A stretch of DNA of 16,150 nucleotides from Pseudomonadota bacterium (GCA_023386765.1 JAEWJD010000371.1:1-16150); one strand, 5' to 3'; counted from the stretch's first letter, positions 5,702 through 15,026 are shown. Numbers and translations: made by a program. The notes: generated by a model not told the origin, from the letters alone.

Positions 5702-7147
5702 ATGAGAATCTTTTCCGGGTCGCTGGCGACCGAAACGAATACCTTCTCCCCGATCCCCACGGGGCTGGGCGCTTATCGTGCGCGGGGCTATTTCCCCGCC
5801 GGGCAGCACCCGGATCGCATGCAGATGTTTACCGGCCCGCTATGGGCGGCGCGCCAGCGCGCCCAGGGCAGGGACTGGACGCTGATCGAAGGCATGTGCG
5901 CCGGAGCGATGCCTGCCGGCATTACGACCCGCCATGCCTACGAAACCCTGCGCGATGAATTGCTGCAGGACCTGCGTGACGCCGGCCCGGTCGATATCGC
6001 GCTGTTCGGCCTGCATGGGGCGATGGTGGCCGATGGCTACGACGATTGCGAAGGCGATCTGTTGCGTCGCGCCCGCGAAATCGTGGGTCCGGACACGGTG
6101 ATCGGCGCCGAGCTGGATCCGCATTGCCACATGACCGAAACGATGACCGCCGCGGCCGACTTCCTGGTTTGTTTTAAGGAGTACCCGCATACGGACATCC
6201 TGGAGCGCGGACTGGACCTGGTGGACCTGTGCGTGGCCCAGGCCGAAGGCCGCATTACGCCGGCGCTGGGCGTGTTCGATTGCGAGATGATCTCCATCAT
6301 GCATACCAGCCGCGAGCCGATGCGCAGCTTCGTGGACCGGCTGCTGGACATGGAAGGCCGCGATGGCGTCCTGTCGGTGTCGATCGCCCACGGTTTTCCC
6401 TGGGGCGACACCGCCGACATGGGGGCCAAGGTGCTGGTCTATACCGACGGCGATGCGCGTCAGGCCGAGCGCCTGGCATGCGAGCTGGGCGAGGAGCTGA
6501 TTGCGTTGCGCGATCAGCTCTCGCCGGCCTATCCGCCCACCGACCAGGCGCTGGACGAAGCGCTGGCCTTTGGCGATTTTCCGGTCGTGCTGGCTGATTC
6601 GGCCGACAACGCCGGTGGCGGCGCGCCCAGCGATTCGACCTTCATCCTGGAACGGGTGCTGGCGCGCGGCATCGAGCCGGTGGCCATCGGCCCCTTCTGG
6701 GATCCGGTGTCGGTGCTGCTGTGCTTTGAGGCCGGCGAGGGCGCGCAGATCCAGTTGCGCGTGGGAGGCAAGGTGGCCGCCGTGTCAGGCCAACCTCTGG
6801 ATCTGGCGTGCGAGGTGCTGGCGCTCAAGCGCGACGCCGTGATGACCGGCCTGGCCGGCACGCCTGCGCAGCTGGGTGACGTGGCGGTGGTGCGCTGCCA
6901 GGGCGTGACCCTGGTGCTGACTTCCCTGCGCGTGCAGGCCATGGGCACCGACCTGTTCACGCAGTTCGGCGTGGATCTTTCGGCCATGCGCATCATCGTG
7001 GTCAAGTCATCGCAGCATTTCTATGCCTCCTATTCGAAGGTGGCCAAGCACGTGATCTATGTCCAGACGCCGGGCGCGATCACGCAGGACTACAACGCCT
7101 TGCCTTACCGCAAGGTCAAACTTCCGAAATGGCCCTTGGTGGCCTGA
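5702..7147 (+). CDS. M81-family metallopeptidase (MlrC-like)
   Basis: This 481-residue protein has the two parts of MlrC: an N-terminal DUF1485-type metal-binding domain (about 1-290) and an MlrC C-terminal domain (about 297-475). Probable Zn ligands and catalytic residues in family-typical motifs are GLHGAM (His105), ELDPHCH (Asp139, His141, His143), KEYPHTD (His163), AHGFPWGD (His230) and DSADNAGGGAPSD at 299-311. The N-terminus MRIFSGSLATETNTFSP is the standard family start. The one characterised activity, MlrC of microcystin-degrading sphingomonads, cleaves linearised microcystin next to D-Glu in the cytoplasm. There is no signal peptide here. Its placement between a D-amino-acid dehydrogenase/RidA pair and a peptide-type ABC importer suggests a substrate with a D-residue or another non-standard amide. 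Microcystin itself is not implied. GAGAGGA at 5691-5697 supports the start. Substrate unknown. Confidence 0.92.
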   Translation: MRIFSGSLATETNTFSPIPTGLGAYRARGYFPAGQHPDRMQMFTGPLWAARQRAQGRDWTLIEGMCAGAMPAGITTRHAYETLRDELLQDLRDAGPVDIALFGLHGAMVADGYDDCEGDLLRRAREIVGPDTVIGAELDPHCHMTETMTAAADFLVCFKEYPHTDILERGLDLVDLCVAQAEGRITPALGVFDCEMISIMHTSREPMRSFVDRLLDMEGRDGVLSVSIAHGFPWGDTADMGAKVLVYTDGDARQAERLACELGEELIALRDQLSPAYPPTDQALDEALAFGDFPVVLADSADNAGGGAPSDSTFILERVLARGIEPVAIGPFWDPVSVLLCFEAGEGAQIQLRVGGKVAAVSGQPLDLACEVLALKRDAVMTGLAGTPAQLGDVAVVRCQGVTLVLTSLRVQAMGTDLFTQFGVDLSAMRIIVVKSSQHFYASYSKVAKHVIYVQTPGAITQDYNALPYRKVKLPKWPLVA

Positions 7148-7153
7148 ATGACC

Positions 7154-7168
7154 GGGCGCGGGGCGCCC
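7154..7168 (+). other. Short GC hairpin upstream of the binding-protein gene
   Basis: GGGCGC (7154-7159) and GCGCCC (7163-7168) form a perfect 6-bp stem with a 3-nt loop, 17 bp before the binding-protein start. There is no T run. Such hairpins in front of a binding-protein gene often protect the highly expressed message after processing; that role here is inference. Confidence 0.35.
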
Positions 7169-7185
7169 ATTCCTGGGGAACGATA

Positions 7186-8754
7186 ATGATGAAACGATTG
7201 ACGCTGCTGGCCGCGGCCGCCGCGATGCTGGCTGCCGGGGGGCAGGCGCTGGCCGAGGGCAAGACGCTGCGCCTGGTGCCGCATGCCGACCTGAAGACGC
7301 TGGATCCGCATTTCAATACCGCCTACATCACGCGCAACCATGGTTACATGGTGTTCGACATGCTGTTCGCACAGGACAGCCAGGGCCGCGTGCAGCCGCA
7401 GATGGTCGACACGTGGTCGCGCTCCGATGACGGCAAACGCTGGGAATTCAAGTTGCGGCCGGGGCTGGCATTCAGTGACGGCAACCCCGTGACGGCCGAG
7501 GACTGCGTTACGTCGATCCAGCGCTGGGCCAAGAAGGACACCATGGGCCAGGCCCTGATGGCCGCTGGCGCCAAGTTCGAAGTCACCGGCCAGGACAGCT
7601 TCGTGCTGACCCTGGACGAGCCCTTCGGGCTGGTGCTGGAGGCCTTGTCCAAGCCCTCGGGCCTGCCGCCGTTCATCATGCCCAAGCGCCTGGCGGAAAC
7701 CGATCCGAACACCCAGGTCACCGAGGTGGTGGGCTCGGGTCCGTTCCTGTTCAAGCGCGATGAATGGGTGCCGGGCAACAAGGTGGTCTACGTCAAGAAC
7801 CCCGACTACAAACCGCGTGCCGAGGCGCCGGACGGTCTGGCCGGCGGCAAGAACGTGAAGGTCGACCGTGTGGAATGGATCTACATTCCTGATGGCAACA
7901 CATCGACCGCCGCGCTGATGAACGGCGAGGTGGACATGGTCGAGCAGGTCGCGCCGGACTTCCTGCCGGTGGTCGAGTCCAACAGCGACGTCCAGTTGAC
8001 TCCCTCGGTATCGACCCAGGGGATGGTGGTCGTCAACTCGTTGCATCCGCCTTTCAATGACGAGCGCGCCCGCCAGGCCTTGTATCACCTTGTGAGCCCG
8101 GCGCAGATGCTCTCGGCCATGGGATACAGCGAAAAATACCGTGTCGACGACTGCCGCACGATGTACATCTGCGGCTCGCCGCTGGCCACCGATGCCGGCT
8201 CGCAAGCCTATGGCAAGCAGGACTTCGAACGCGCCAAGGCCTTGCTCAAGGAAGCCGGCTACAAGGGCGAGAAGGTCGTGGTGTTGCTGCCCTCCGATCA
8301 CCTGAGCGCACCGGCCACCATGGTGCTGGGCCAGACCTTGAAGAAGGCCGGCGTCAACGTGGACATGCAATCCATGGATTGGTCCTCGATGGCCTCGCGC
8401 CGCCTGAAGAAGGATGCGCCGGACCAGGGCGGCTGGAACCTCTTCCTGACCTGGGGCGGGTATTACGATGCCAGCACGCCGTTGACCAATCCGTGGCTGT
8501 CGGCGGCCTGCGGCAACAGCCTGCCGGGCTGGCCCTGCGATAAGGAACTGGATGCCCTGCGCACCGAATGGCTGCGCGAAACCGATGGCGACAAGCGCAA
8601 GGAGCTGGCGGCCCAGGTCCAGGCGCGCGCCTATCAGACGGTGCCCTACGTGATGTGGGGTGAGTTCAAGCCCGTCTTCGGTACGCGCGGCCTGAAGGAC
8701 ACCGAGCTGCTGCAAAGCGGTATTCCGGTGATGTGGAACATCGATAAGCTCTGA
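7186..8754 (+). CDS. ABC importer periplasmic substrate-binding protein (SBP_bac_5, DppA/OppA family)
   Basis: Chosen start is ATG 7186 (or the adjacent ATG 7189), preceded by GGGGAA; the frame opens earlier at 7129 but that would overlap the M81 gene and spoil the signal peptide. The 522-residue protein has a Sec signal (MMKRLTLL, alanine-rich core, GQALA before EGKTL, cut after about 23) and no lipobox Cys. The mature chain starts LRLVPHADLKTLDPHFNTAY and carries the family segments WEFKLRPGLAFSDG at about 86-99, VVGSGPFLFKRDEW near 183-196, and PPFNDERARQAL near 288-299. Cys323/Cys329 and Cys442/Cys451 are likely disulfide partners. The region that carries the N-terminus-binding Asp in DppA/OppA reads TWGGYYDAS at 422-430, without an Asp at that spot, so free-amino peptides may not be the substrate. 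It heads the five-gene transporter set. Confidence 0.92.
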   Translation: MMKRLTLLAAAAAMLAAGGQALAEGKTLRLVPHADLKTLDPHFNTAYITRNHGYMVFDMLFAQDSQGRVQPQMVDTWSRSDDGKRWEFKLRPGLAFSDGNPVTAEDCVTSIQRWAKKDTMGQALMAAGAKFEVTGQDSFVLTLDEPFGLVLEALSKPSGLPPFIMPKRLAETDPNTQVTEVVGSGPFLFKRDEWVPGNKVVYVKNPDYKPRAEAPDGLAGGKNVKVDRVEWIYIPDGNTSTAALMNGEVDMVEQVAPDFLPVVESNSDVQLTPSVSTQGMVVVNSLHPPFNDERARQALYHLVSPAQMLSAMGYSEKYRVDDCRTMYICGSPLATDAGSQAYGKQDFERAKALLKEAGYKGEKVVVLLPSDHLSAPATMVLGQTLKKAGVNVDMQSMDWSSMASRRLKKDAPDQGGWNLFLTWGGYYDASTPLTNPWLSAACGNSLPGWPCDKELDALRTEWLRETDGDKRKELAAQVQARAYQTVPYVMWGEFKPVFGTRGLKDTELLQSGIPVMWNIDKL

Positions 8755-8779
8755 ACGCCGGGCCCCAGGGGAAGTCAGC

Positions 8780-9715
8780 GTGAAATTTATTCTGCGCCGC
8801 ATTGCGGCGGTCATACCCGTCATGGCGGTCGTCGCCGTGGTGGTGTTCCTCCTGATCCACATCTCGCCGGGCGATCCGGCAGCGGTGATCGCGGGGGACA
8901 ACGCCACGGCCGATGATGTCGAGAAAATCCGTCAGAACCTGGGGCTGGACAAGCCCCTGTTGCAACAGTTCGGGATCTGGGTCGCCAATATCGCCACCGG
9001 CGATCTGGGCACTTCGATCTCGACCCAGATGCCGGTCTCGGAACTGATAGGCCAGCGTCTGGGGCCGACGCTCTCGATCGCGGTGTTCACCATGCTGTTT
9101 GCGGTGATCCTGGCCATTCCCCTGGGTGTGTTGGCGGCCTGGTACGCCGGCCGTTGGATCGACCGGTTGGTGATGGTGATGGCGGTCTGCGCCTTCTCCG
9201 TGCCGGTGTTCCTGATCGGCTACAGCCTGGTCTACGGTTTCTCGATCAAGCTGGGCTGGTTGCCGGTGCAAGGTTACCGGCCGCTGGCCCAGGGCGTGGT
9301 GCCCTACCTGCGGCACCTGGTGCTGCCGTGCGTGTCACTGGGCCTGGTGTACATGGCGCTGCTCACGCGCATGACGCGCACCACCATGCTGGAGGCGCTC
9401 TCGGAAGACTATATCCGCACGGCGCGCGCCAAGGGGCTGGCCCCGGGCGCGGTGATCTGGCATGCCCTGAAGAATGCCGCCAATCCCATCGTCACGACCA
9501 TTGGCGTGGGCGTGGCGCTGCTGATCGGCGGCGTGGTGGTCACCGAGACGGTGTTCGCCATTCCCGGCCTGGGCCGCCTGACCGTGGACGCCGTCTTGCG
9601 CCACGACTATCCGGTCATCCAGGGGGTGCTGCTGGTCGCCTCGGGCATCTATGTCTTGATCAACCTGCTGGTCGACCTGAGCTACCGGCTCTTCGACCCG
9701 CGCATCCGCTACTGA
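8780..9715 (+). CDS. dppB: ABC importer permease, DppB/OppB type
   Basis: This 311-residue inner-membrane subunit starts at GTG 8780, with a strong AGGGGAA 6 nt upstream. The N-terminus MKFILRRIAAVIPVMAVVAVVVFLLIHISPGDPA is the usual DppB first membrane helix plus the (P)GDPA motif. About six helices follow: near 10-30, 97-120, 130-152, 175-197, 240-262 and 280-302. The EAA-type coupling loop that contacts the ATPases is EDYIRTARAKGL from residue 209. Its neighbours are the binding protein (25 bp upstream) and the second permease (11 bp downstream). The symbol names the family; the substrate need not be dipeptides. Confidence 0.92.
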   Translation: MKFILRRIAAVIPVMAVVAVVVFLLIHISPGDPAAVIAGDNATADDVEKIRQNLGLDKPLLQQFGIWVANIATGDLGTSISTQMPVSELIGQRLGPTLSIAVFTMLFAVILAIPLGVLAAWYAGRWIDRLVMVMAVCAFSVPVFLIGYSLVYGFSIKLGWLPVQGYRPLAQGVVPYLRHLVLPCVSLGLVYMALLTRMTRTTMLEALSEDYIRTARAKGLAPGAVIWHALKNAANPIVTTIGVGVALLIGGVVVTETVFAIPGLGRLTVDAVLRHDYPVIQGVLLVASGIYVLINLLVDLSYRLFDPRIRY

Positions 9716-9726
9716 ACGGGGCCGAG

Positions 9727-10602
9727 ATGACTGCTACTTCCCTGCCTGCCGGCGCCAAGCGCGCCACCGGCCCCCGCTGGCTGCGCGCCCTGCGCCGCCA
9801 CCCTACGCTCTATCTTGGCGTAGCCATCCTCGTGCTGCTGGCGATCATCGCCCTGGCCGCGCCCTGGCTGGCCCCCTACGATCCGCAGGAGATCGACCCC
9901 CTGGCGCGCATGAAGCCGCCCTCGATGGAGCATTTCTTCGGTACCGATGCGCTGGGGCGCGATGTGTACTCGCGCACCTTGTGGGGCGCGCGGGTGTCGC
10001 TGCTGGTCGGCATCGCAGTGGCGTTGGTGGCTACCGCCATCGGTGTGCTGCTGGGCATGCTGGCGGGTTACTTCCGCCGCGTCGATGCGCTGATCATGCG
10101 CTTCATGGACGGCCTGATGGCCATTCCCGGCGTGTTGCTGGCGATTGCCCTGATGGCGACCCTCAAGGGCGGCTTGGGCACCGTGATCGTGGCCATCATC
10201 ATCCCGGAAATTCCGCGCGTGGTGCGGCTGGTGCGGGCGCTGGTGCTGACGTTGCGCGAGCAACCCTATATCGAGGCTGCAGTGGCCAGTGGCACGCGTG
10301 TGCCGGCCATCCTGTGGCGCCACATCCTGCCCAATCTGTTTGCTCCGCTGATGGTGCAGGCCACCTTCATTGCCGCCTCGGCGATCCTTACCGAGGCCGT
10401 GCTGAGCTTTCTGGGGGTGGGCATTCCGCCGCAGATCCCCAGCTGGGGCAACATCATGGCCGAAGGCCGCAACTATGTGGCCGTGGCTTTTCACATCATT
10501 CTCTACCCCGGCCTGTTCCTGGGCGCTGCCGTGCTGGCGGTCAACCTGGTGGGCGACGGTCTGCGCGACATGCTTGATCCGCGCCTGGCCCGCAAACTGT
10601 AG
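9727..10602 (+). CDS. dppC: ABC importer permease, DppC/OppC type
   Basis: From ATG 9727 this is a 291-residue inner-membrane protein. The reading frame is open from 9154, but that part overlaps the dppB coding region in another frame. A short basic cytoplasmic N-tail (LRALRRHP) leads into the first helix, then the OppC N-terminal signature LAPYDPQEIDPLARMKPPS and HFFGTDALGRDVYSRTLWGARVSLLVG. The coupling loop is EQPYIEAAVASGTRVPAILWRHILPN, starting at Glu178. The C-terminal SWGNIMAEGRNYV and GDGLRDMLDPR motifs are typical. It pairs with the upstream permease to form the membrane channel. Confidence 0.93.
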   Translation: MTATSLPAGAKRATGPRWLRALRRHPTLYLGVAILVLLAIIALAAPWLAPYDPQEIDPLARMKPPSMEHFFGTDALGRDVYSRTLWGARVSLLVGIAVALVATAIGVLLGMLAGYFRRVDALIMRFMDGLMAIPGVLLAIALMATLKGGLGTVIVAIIIPEIPRVVRLVRALVLTLREQPYIEAAVASGTRVPAILWRHILPNLFAPLMVQATFIAASAILTEAVLSFLGVGIPPQIPSWGNIMAEGRNYVAVAFHIILYPGLFLGAAVLAVNLVGDGLRDMLDPRLARKL

Positions 10603-10610
10603 GAACCTCC

Positions 10611-11608
10611 ATGGCGACCCATAACGATCCCGTACTGCGCGTGCGCGACCTGCGCACCTGTTTCGAGGGCGAAGAGACCACCGTGGTGGCCGTCAATGGC
10701 CTGTCGTTCGACCTCATGCCGGGTGAAACCCTCGGCCTGGTGGGAGAGTCCGGCTGCGGCAAGAGCGTCACCTCGCTGTCGATCATGCGGCTGCTGCGCA
10801 CGCCCGGCAGGGTGGCCGGCGGCAGCATCGAGTTCGACGGCCGCGACTTGCTGGCCCTGCCCGAGCGCGTCATGCGCGATATCCGCGGCAATCAGTTGTC
10901 GATGATCTTCCAGGAGCCGATGACCTCGCTCAACCCGGTTTTCACCATCGGGCGGCAGATCAGTGAATCGCTCATGCTGCACCAGGGCCTGTCGCGCCGC
11001 GAGGCGTTGGCGCAGGCGGTCAAGTTGCTGGAGCTGGTGCAGATCTCCGATCCGGCACGGCGCGTCAACGAGTATCCCTTCCAGCTCTCGGGCGGCATGC
11101 GCCAGCGCGCCATGATTGCCATGGCGCTGGCCTGTCAGCCCAAGGTCCTTATCGCCGACGAGCCCACCACGGCGCTGGACGTCACCATCCAGGCGCAGAT
11201 CCTGCACCTGCTGCGCGATATCCAGGCGCGCCTGGGCACGGCCATCGTGCTCATCACCCATGACCTGGGCGTGGTGGCGCAGATGTGCCAGCGCGTCATC
11301 GTGATGTATGCGGGGCGCAAGGTGGAGGAAGGCAGCGTCGATGACGTGCTCGACCGTCCGCAGCATCCTTATACCCAGGCCCTGATCCGTTCGCTGCCTG
11401 CCTTCGTCGACGGGCAGGGTCACGATACCCGCCTGGCCGAACTGCCCGGCATCGTGCCGGTGATCACGCCGGCGTCGCGCGGCTGCGCGTTCGCGGCTCG
11501 CTGCGATCAGGCTCAGCCGCGTTGCAGCGAGCAGGAGCCGCCGCCGGTCGAGGCCGGCGAGCGCCATCGAAGCTGGTGCTGGGCGCGTGTCGAACCGGGC
11601 CAGAACGC

Positions 11609-11612
<4 letters not shown>
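10611..11612 (+). CDS. dppD: ABC importer ATPase, DppD/OppD type
   Basis: This 333-residue ATPase contains Walker A GESGCGKS at 45-52, the Q-loop at Gln101, the signature LSGGM at 159-163, Walker B VLIADE at 179-184 followed by the D-loop ALD, and the switch His in LITHDLGVVAQMC. The C-terminal oligopeptide-transporter extension follows (RPQHPYTQALIRSLP, the oligo_HPY region). It ends in four cysteines, Cys292, Cys298, Cys305 and Cys323 (C-x5-C-x6-C-x17-C), a layout reported to hold a [4Fe-4S] cluster in a mycobacterial Opp transporter. The gene begins 8 bp after dppC, with TAGGAA across the stop codon, and overlaps the next ATPase gene by 4 bp (ATGA), so the two ATPases are translationally coupled. 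Confidence 0.94.
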
Positions 11613-12574
<962 letters not shown>

Positions 12575-12602
12575 TATCCCGTGGCGCCCTGGCGCCTGAA
12601 CC

Positions 12603-12622
12603 GCCGGTGCAGTCCTGCCGGC
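12603..12622 (+). other. Weak hairpin in the dppF / D-aminoacylase gap
   Basis: GCCGG (12603-12607) and CCGGC (12618-12622) can pair around a 10-nt loop, followed by CTCTTTTC. It is a short stem with only four T in a row, so at best a leaky terminator or attenuator in the 65-bp gap. It ends 8 nt before the GGAG ribosome site of the next gene (12631-12634). Confidence 0.25.
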
Positions 12623-12639
12623 CTCTTTTCGGAGCACCC

Positions 12640-14094
12640 ATGTCCCAAGCAGCGAGTGAAGTCCTGGATTATGTTCTGGCCGGCGGTACGGTCATCGACG
12701 GCACCAACACCCCCGGGCGTCGCGCCGATGTGGGCGTGCGGGGTGATCGCGTGGTGGCCGTCGGCGACCTGAGCCAGGCCGCCACGCGTAATCGCATCGA
12801 TGTCAGCGGCATGGTGGTCGCGCCCGGTTTCATCGATTCCCATACCCACGACGACAACTACCTGCTGCGCAAGCGCGACATGACGCCCAAGATCTCCCAA
12901 GGCGTCACCACGGTGGTGACCGGCAACTGCGGCATCAGCCTGGCCCCCTTGGCCGATGCGGCGCCGCCGGCCCCCCTGGATCTGCTCGATGAGGGGGGCT
13001 CGTTCCGCTTCCAGTCTTTCGCGGCCTATCTGCAGGCGCTGCGTGAGACGCCGGCAGCGGTCAACGCGGCCTGCATGGTGGGCCACTCGACCCTGCGCGC
13101 TGCCGTCATGCCCGAGTTGCATCGCCCGGCCAATGCCGGCGAGATCGATGCCATGCGCGCGCTGGCCGACGAGGCCCTGGCCAGCGGTGCCATCGGCATT
13201 TCCACCGGCACCTTCTATCCCCCCGCCGCCCAGGCCACCACCGAGGAGATCATCGAGGTCTGCCGTCCGCTGGCCGAGCACGGCGGCGTCTATGCCACCC
13301 ATATGCGCGACGAGGGCGAGCACATTGTGGCGGCGCTGGAGGAAACTTTCCGCATCGGCCGCGAACTCGACGTGCCGGTGGTCATCTCGCACCACAAATT
13401 GGCCGGCAAACCCAACTTCGGGCGCTCCACCGAGACGCTGGCCATCATCGAACGCGCCATGACCGAGCAGTCGGTGTCGCTCGATGCCTACCCTTACGTG
13501 GCCGGCTCCACCATGCTCAAGCAAGACAGCGTGCTGCTGGCCGGGCGTACCCTCATCACCTGGTGCAAACCGTTTCCGGAGCTGGCCGGGCGTGACCTGG
13601 AAGAGGTCGCCGCCGAACGCGGAAAATCCAAGTTCGACGTGGTGGCTGAACTGCAGCCGGCCGGGGCCATCTACTTCATGATGGACGAGGACGACGTGCA
13701 GCGTATCCTGGCCTTCGGGCCGACCATGATCGGCTCCGATGGGCTGCCGCATGACGAACGTCCGCATCCGCGTCTGTGGGGGACCTTCCCGCGCGTGCTG
13801 GGGCATTACAGCCGCGACCTGGGCCTGTTCCCGCTGGAGACGGCCGTCTGGAAAATGACCGGACTGACCGCCAGCCGTTTCGGCCTGGCCGAGCGTGGCG
13901 TGGTGCAGCCGGGCTTTTTCGCCGATCTGGTGGTGTTCGATCCGGAACAGGTGGCCGATGCGGCCACCTTCGACCGCCCGACCGAGCGCGCCGCCGGCAT
14001 CCATTCTGTCTATGTGAATGGCGCGCCGGTCTGGCGCGAACAGGCGTTCACCGGCGAGCATCCCGGCCGGGTGTTGAACTGGAGCGGCCAATGA
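12640..14094 (+). CDS. dan: N-acyl-D-amino-acid amidohydrolase (D-aminoacylase)
   Basis: This 484-residue cytoplasmic zinc amidohydrolase removes the N-acyl group from N-acyl-D-amino acids to give a free D-amino acid and a carboxylate. The chosen ATG at 12640 has GGAG 5 nt upstream and gives the same N-terminus and length as the Alcaligenes enzyme (483 residues). Long stretches match that enzyme as I remember it, such as PGFIDSHTHDDNYLLR, TVVTGNCGISLAPL, YATHMRDEGEHIVAALEETF and GSDGLPHDERPHPRLWGTFPR. Metal and active-site residues are all present at a constant +1 offset from the A. faecalis DA1 numbering: His68, His70, Cys97, His221, His251 and Asp367. The C-terminal small domain includes TERAAGIHSVYVNGAPVW. 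It overlaps the next gene by 4 bp (ATGA). It supplies D-amino acids for the dehydrogenase at the head of the operon. The preferred acyl and side-chain types cannot be read from sequence alone. Confidence 0.95.
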   Translation: MSQAASEVLDYVLAGGTVIDGTNTPGRRADVGVRGDRVVAVGDLSQAATRNRIDVSGMVVAPGFIDSHTHDDNYLLRKRDMTPKISQGVTTVVTGNCGISLAPLADAAPPAPLDLLDEGGSFRFQSFAAYLQALRETPAAVNAACMVGHSTLRAAVMPELHRPANAGEIDAMRALADEALASGAIGISTGTFYPPAAQATTEEIIEVCRPLAEHGGVYATHMRDEGEHIVAALEETFRIGRELDVPVVISHHKLAGKPNFGRSTETLAIIERAMTEQSVSLDAYPYVAGSTMLKQDSVLLAGRTLITWCKPFPELAGRDLEEVAAERGKSKFDVVAELQPAGAIYFMMDEDDVQRILAFGPTMIGSDGLPHDERPHPRLWGTFPRVLGHYSRDLGLFPLETAVWKMTGLTASRFGLAERGVVQPGFFADLVVFDPEQVADAATFDRPTERAAGIHSVYVNGAPVWREQAFTGEHPGRVLNWSGQ

Positions 14095-15026
14095 GCGCGC
14101 GCAAACTGCATCTGGCCGTGGCCCAGATGGGGCCGGTGCAGCGCAGCGACAGCCGCCAGCGCGTGGTCGCGCGGCTGCTGGACATGCTGCGCGAGGCCCA
14201 CGGTCGTGGCGCGACCTGGGTGACGTTCCCCGAGCTGGCGCTCACCACCTTCTTCCCTCGCTGGTCGATGGAGGACCCCGCCGAGGTCCACGCCTTTTTC
14301 GAAACCGAGATGCCGGGGCCGCTCACCCGGCCCCTGTTCGAGGCCGCGCGGATGCTGGGCGTGGGTTTCTATCTGGGCTATGCGGAGCTGGCCGGCGGGG
14401 TGCAGTACAACACCAGCATCCTGGTCGGGCGTGACGGCAGCATCGTCGGCAAGTACCGCAAGATCCATATCCCGGGCGAGGCCGCAACCCGTGAAGGCCA
14501 GGCGGTGCAGCACCTGGAGAAGAAATACTTCGAGGTCGGCGACCTGGGCTTCCCGGTCTGGCAGACGCCCGATGGGGCCATCGGCATGTGCATCTGCAAC
14601 GACCGCCGCTGGCCCGAGACCTATCGCGTGATGGGGCTGCAGCGCGTGGAGGTGGTGATGGTGGGCTACAACACGCCTTCCGGCTACACCCAATGGGATG
14701 AACCCCTGCACCTGCGCATGCATCACCATTTGCTGTCGCTGCAGGCCGGCGCCTACCAGAACGCCTGCTGGGTGGCGGCGGCGGGTAAGGCCGGCGTGGA
14801 GGAGGGCAATCCCATGATCGGCGGATCCTGCATCGTGGCGCCCACCGGCGAGGTGATGGTGCGCACCTTCTCCGAGGACGACGAGGTCATCAATTTCGTG
14901 TGCGACCTGTCGGCCAGCGAGCACTACCGCGCCAATATCTTCAATTTCTCGGCCCACCGGCGTCCGGAACATTACGGGATGATTGTGTCCCGCAAGGGCG
15001 CCCAGGCCCCTGATGGCGCTGTCTGA
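14091..15026 (+). CDS. N-carbamoyl-D-amino-acid hydrolase (D-carbamoylase, nitrilase superfamily)
   Basis: This 311-residue carbon-nitrogen hydrolase converts an N-carbamoyl-D-amino acid to the D-amino acid, CO2 and ammonia in the cytoplasm. The Glu-Lys-Cys triad is Glu48 (TFPELALTTFFPRW), Lys124 (GKYRKIHIPG) and Cys169 (MCICNDRRWPE). His126 and His141 match the active-site histidines His129 and His144 of the Agrobacterium enzyme. Other shared segments are EMPGPLTRPLFE, FYLGYAEL, HLEKKYFEVGDLGFPV and SCIVAPTGE. The match to Agrobacterium D-carbamoylase covers the whole length (about 304-311 residues). The ATG at 14091 overlaps the stop of the D-aminoacylase gene and has GGAG at 14081-14084, so the two hydrolases are translationally coupled. 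No hydantoinase or hydantoin racemase is in the window, so the carbamoyl substrate must come from elsewhere or be imported. A related amidase activity is possible but less likely. Confidence 0.92.
   Translation: MSARKLHLAVAQMGPVQRSDSRQRVVARLLDMLREAHGRGATWVTFPELALTTFFPRWSMEDPAEVHAFFETEMPGPLTRPLFEAARMLGVGFYLGYAELAGGVQYNTSILVGRDGSIVGKYRKIHIPGEAATREGQAVQHLEKKYFEVGDLGFPVWQTPDGAIGMCICNDRRWPETYRVMGLQRVEVVMVGYNTPSGYTQWDEPLHLRMHHHLLSLQAGAYQNACWVAAAGKAGVEEGNPMIGGSCIVAPTGEVMVRTFSEDDEVINFVCDLSASEHYRANIFNFSAHRRPEHYGMIVSRKGAQAPDGAV

Noticed and set aside
5702..7147. The M81 gene as a microcystin-degradation (mlr) locus
   Set aside because: No mlrA, mlrB or mlrD is nearby, and M81 proteins are widespread in bacteria that never meet microcystin; only the family name carries over.
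7105..8907. 600-codon open frame on the minus strand opposite the binding-protein gene
   Set aside because: It is the low-stop shadow typical of GC-rich DNA: its product is rich in His, Arg, Gly and Gln with no family resemblance, while the plus strand encodes a clear SBP_bac_5 protein with a signal peptide.
9154..9726. Possible 5' extension of the dppC frame inside dppB
   Set aside because: The extension reads the dppB region in another frame and gives Arg/Gly/Pro-rich sequence; the DppC family pattern begins right after ATG 9727.
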